This document shows positions 63,133 through 64,000 of a stretch of 64,000 nt of DNA, in pieces. This DNA comes from Chlorocebus sabaeus (lineage: Eukaryota; Chordata; Mammalia; Primates; Cercopithecidae). A program made the translations under genes and the position numbers. Every line of letters starts with the position of its first letter. The stretch's first letter is position 1. The notes under the pieces were generated by a model that was not told the origin of the DNA, ran no database searches, and worked only from the letters and a program-made list of their open reading frames with translations. The DNA is taken from the NCBI RefSeq assembly GCF_047675955.1, contig NC_132910.1, forward strand, positions 93,584,923-93,648,922. Direction: 5' to 3'.

Positions 63133-63483
63133 TGATATGGCTTGGCTGTATCCCCATCCAAATCTCACCTTGAATTGCAACAGACCCCATGTGTCAAGGG
63201 TGGGATCAGGTGGAGATAATTGAATCAAGGGGGCAGTTTCCTCCATATTGTTCTCATGGTAGTAAATAAGTCTCATGAGATCTAATGGTTTTATAAATGG
63301 GAGTTCTGCACAAGCCCTCTTGCCTGCCACCATGTAAGATGTGCCTTTGCTTATCCTTTGCCTTCCACCATGACTGTGAGGCCTCCCAGCCATGTGGAAC
63401 TGTGAATCCATAAACTTCTTTCCTTTATAAATTACTCAGTCCAGGTATGTCTTTATTAGTAGTGTGAGAACAGAATAATATCT
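63133..63483 (+). mobile_element. THE1/MSTA-type solo LTR (MaLR)
   Basis: Starts TGATATGGCTTGGCTGTATC and has GGAGATAATTGAATCAAGGG, 'ttgttctcatggtagtaaat', AAGTCTCATGAGATCTAATG, GCCTGCCACCATGTAAGATG, GACTGTGAGGCCTCCCAGCC and 'gtgtgagaacagaataata'. The order and length of about 350 bp fit a THE1/MST LTR. One short internal block after the TTTTATAAATGGGAG part is missing. No gag-pol sequence adjoins. Confidence 0.92.
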
Positions 63484-64000
63484 TAATTTAACCTCAAATA
63501 GCCATCTGAGGGTAGTTACTACTGCATTAGATGGTGTAATTTTAACATAATCAATACTGTTAAGATTGTATATTTAATAAAAATTAAGAGGTTAAATAAA
63601 CAATACTCAGAATTAAATGACATTTAGTTTAACAGCATATGCTTTTCATATTTGTAAATTAAAAAATTTAGACAGAGTATTCCCTATATCTATGTTTATA
63701 GCTATACTCCTAATTAGTTGTGTGGTATTAGAAAAACTGCATTATTTTTATGGACCTCAAAAGTTTAGAACACGTGATCACCAACTTTGAAATTATTTGA
63801 TTCTATATGGATCTTAAACTTATTACCCTGAGAATATTTTTGAAAATTAACTGAGAAATATATGTATGTATGTGTACACACATTCCCACACATTACAGAC
63901 TGAAAAGCTGCATGCCAATGGAAGCATAATTTTAAAAAAATAATATTCAGGTTCATCAATTTTTAAATCTACTAGGACTTTGATGCTGAAACCTAAGTTT
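63484..64000. other. Unassigned AT-rich sequence
   Basis: Nothing recognised to the end of the window. Confidence 0.4.

Overview
The window is nuclear DNA of a primate, most likely an Old World monkey (macaque/baboon group). The primate call rests on at least nine Alu elements, several L1PA/L1PB 3' ends, and THE1/MST, MLT1 and MLT2 (ERVL) LTRs. The Old World monkey call rests on the two AluY copies (31408-31710, + strand; 61551-61864, - strand). Both carry the CAAGCCTG and GATCTGGCC variants I associate with cercopithecoid AluY rather than the human form (CACGCCTG, GATCGCGCC). The older AluS copies keep the ancestral bases, so this is a subfamily signal. It comes from knowledge of the families, not from a database comparison.

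I find no convincing gene: no exon series, no recognisable processed pseudogene of a cellular gene, no tRNA, snRNA or Y RNA, and no CRISPR or operon-like structure. The open reading frames are short, scattered on both strands, and often fall inside Alu, L1, LTR or microsatellite sequence. The region is AT-rich and poor in Alu relative to L1 and old repeats, as expected of an intergenic gene desert or a very large intron. The sequence alone cannot say which.

Layout. 0-12 kb: mostly unique sequence with weak MIR and L2 pieces, a MER5A-like hAT copy, one AluS and one L1PA 3' end. 12-18.5 kb: a near-complete MLT2A (ERVL) LTR with a 5-bp target duplication, an AluS with a perfect 16-bp duplication, an MLT1 LTR, L2 and MER5A pieces, and two L1M 3' UTR pieces in opposite orientation. 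18.5-30 kb: long unique stretches, an MSTB-type LTR, MIR and L2. 30-33 kb: an MLT1 LTR, an Old World monkey AluY, and an MLT2B LTR holding a compound GGAT/GATA microsatellite. 33-36 kb: mostly unique. 36-48.8 kb: L1M 3' UTRs in both orientations, five Alus, L2, MIR and an MLT1 LTR. 50.1-58.5 kb: a nearly full-length, dead L1PB/L1MA element with antisense open frames, split by an older L1PA insertion that has its own target duplication and internal deletion. 58.9-59.7 kb: a 5'-truncated L1PA that appears to carry a 3' transduction. 59.7-64 kb: AT-rich unique DNA, an L2 end, a second Old World monkey AluY and a THE1/MST LTR.

The contents do not work together as a system. They record successive retrotransposition: L2/MIR/MER5A, then L1M and MLT1/MLT2, then L1PB/L1MA and AluJ, then L1PA and AluS, then lineage-specific AluY. 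The most interesting item is the L1 with a putative transduced 3' flank. I found no evidence for an undescribed biological system.
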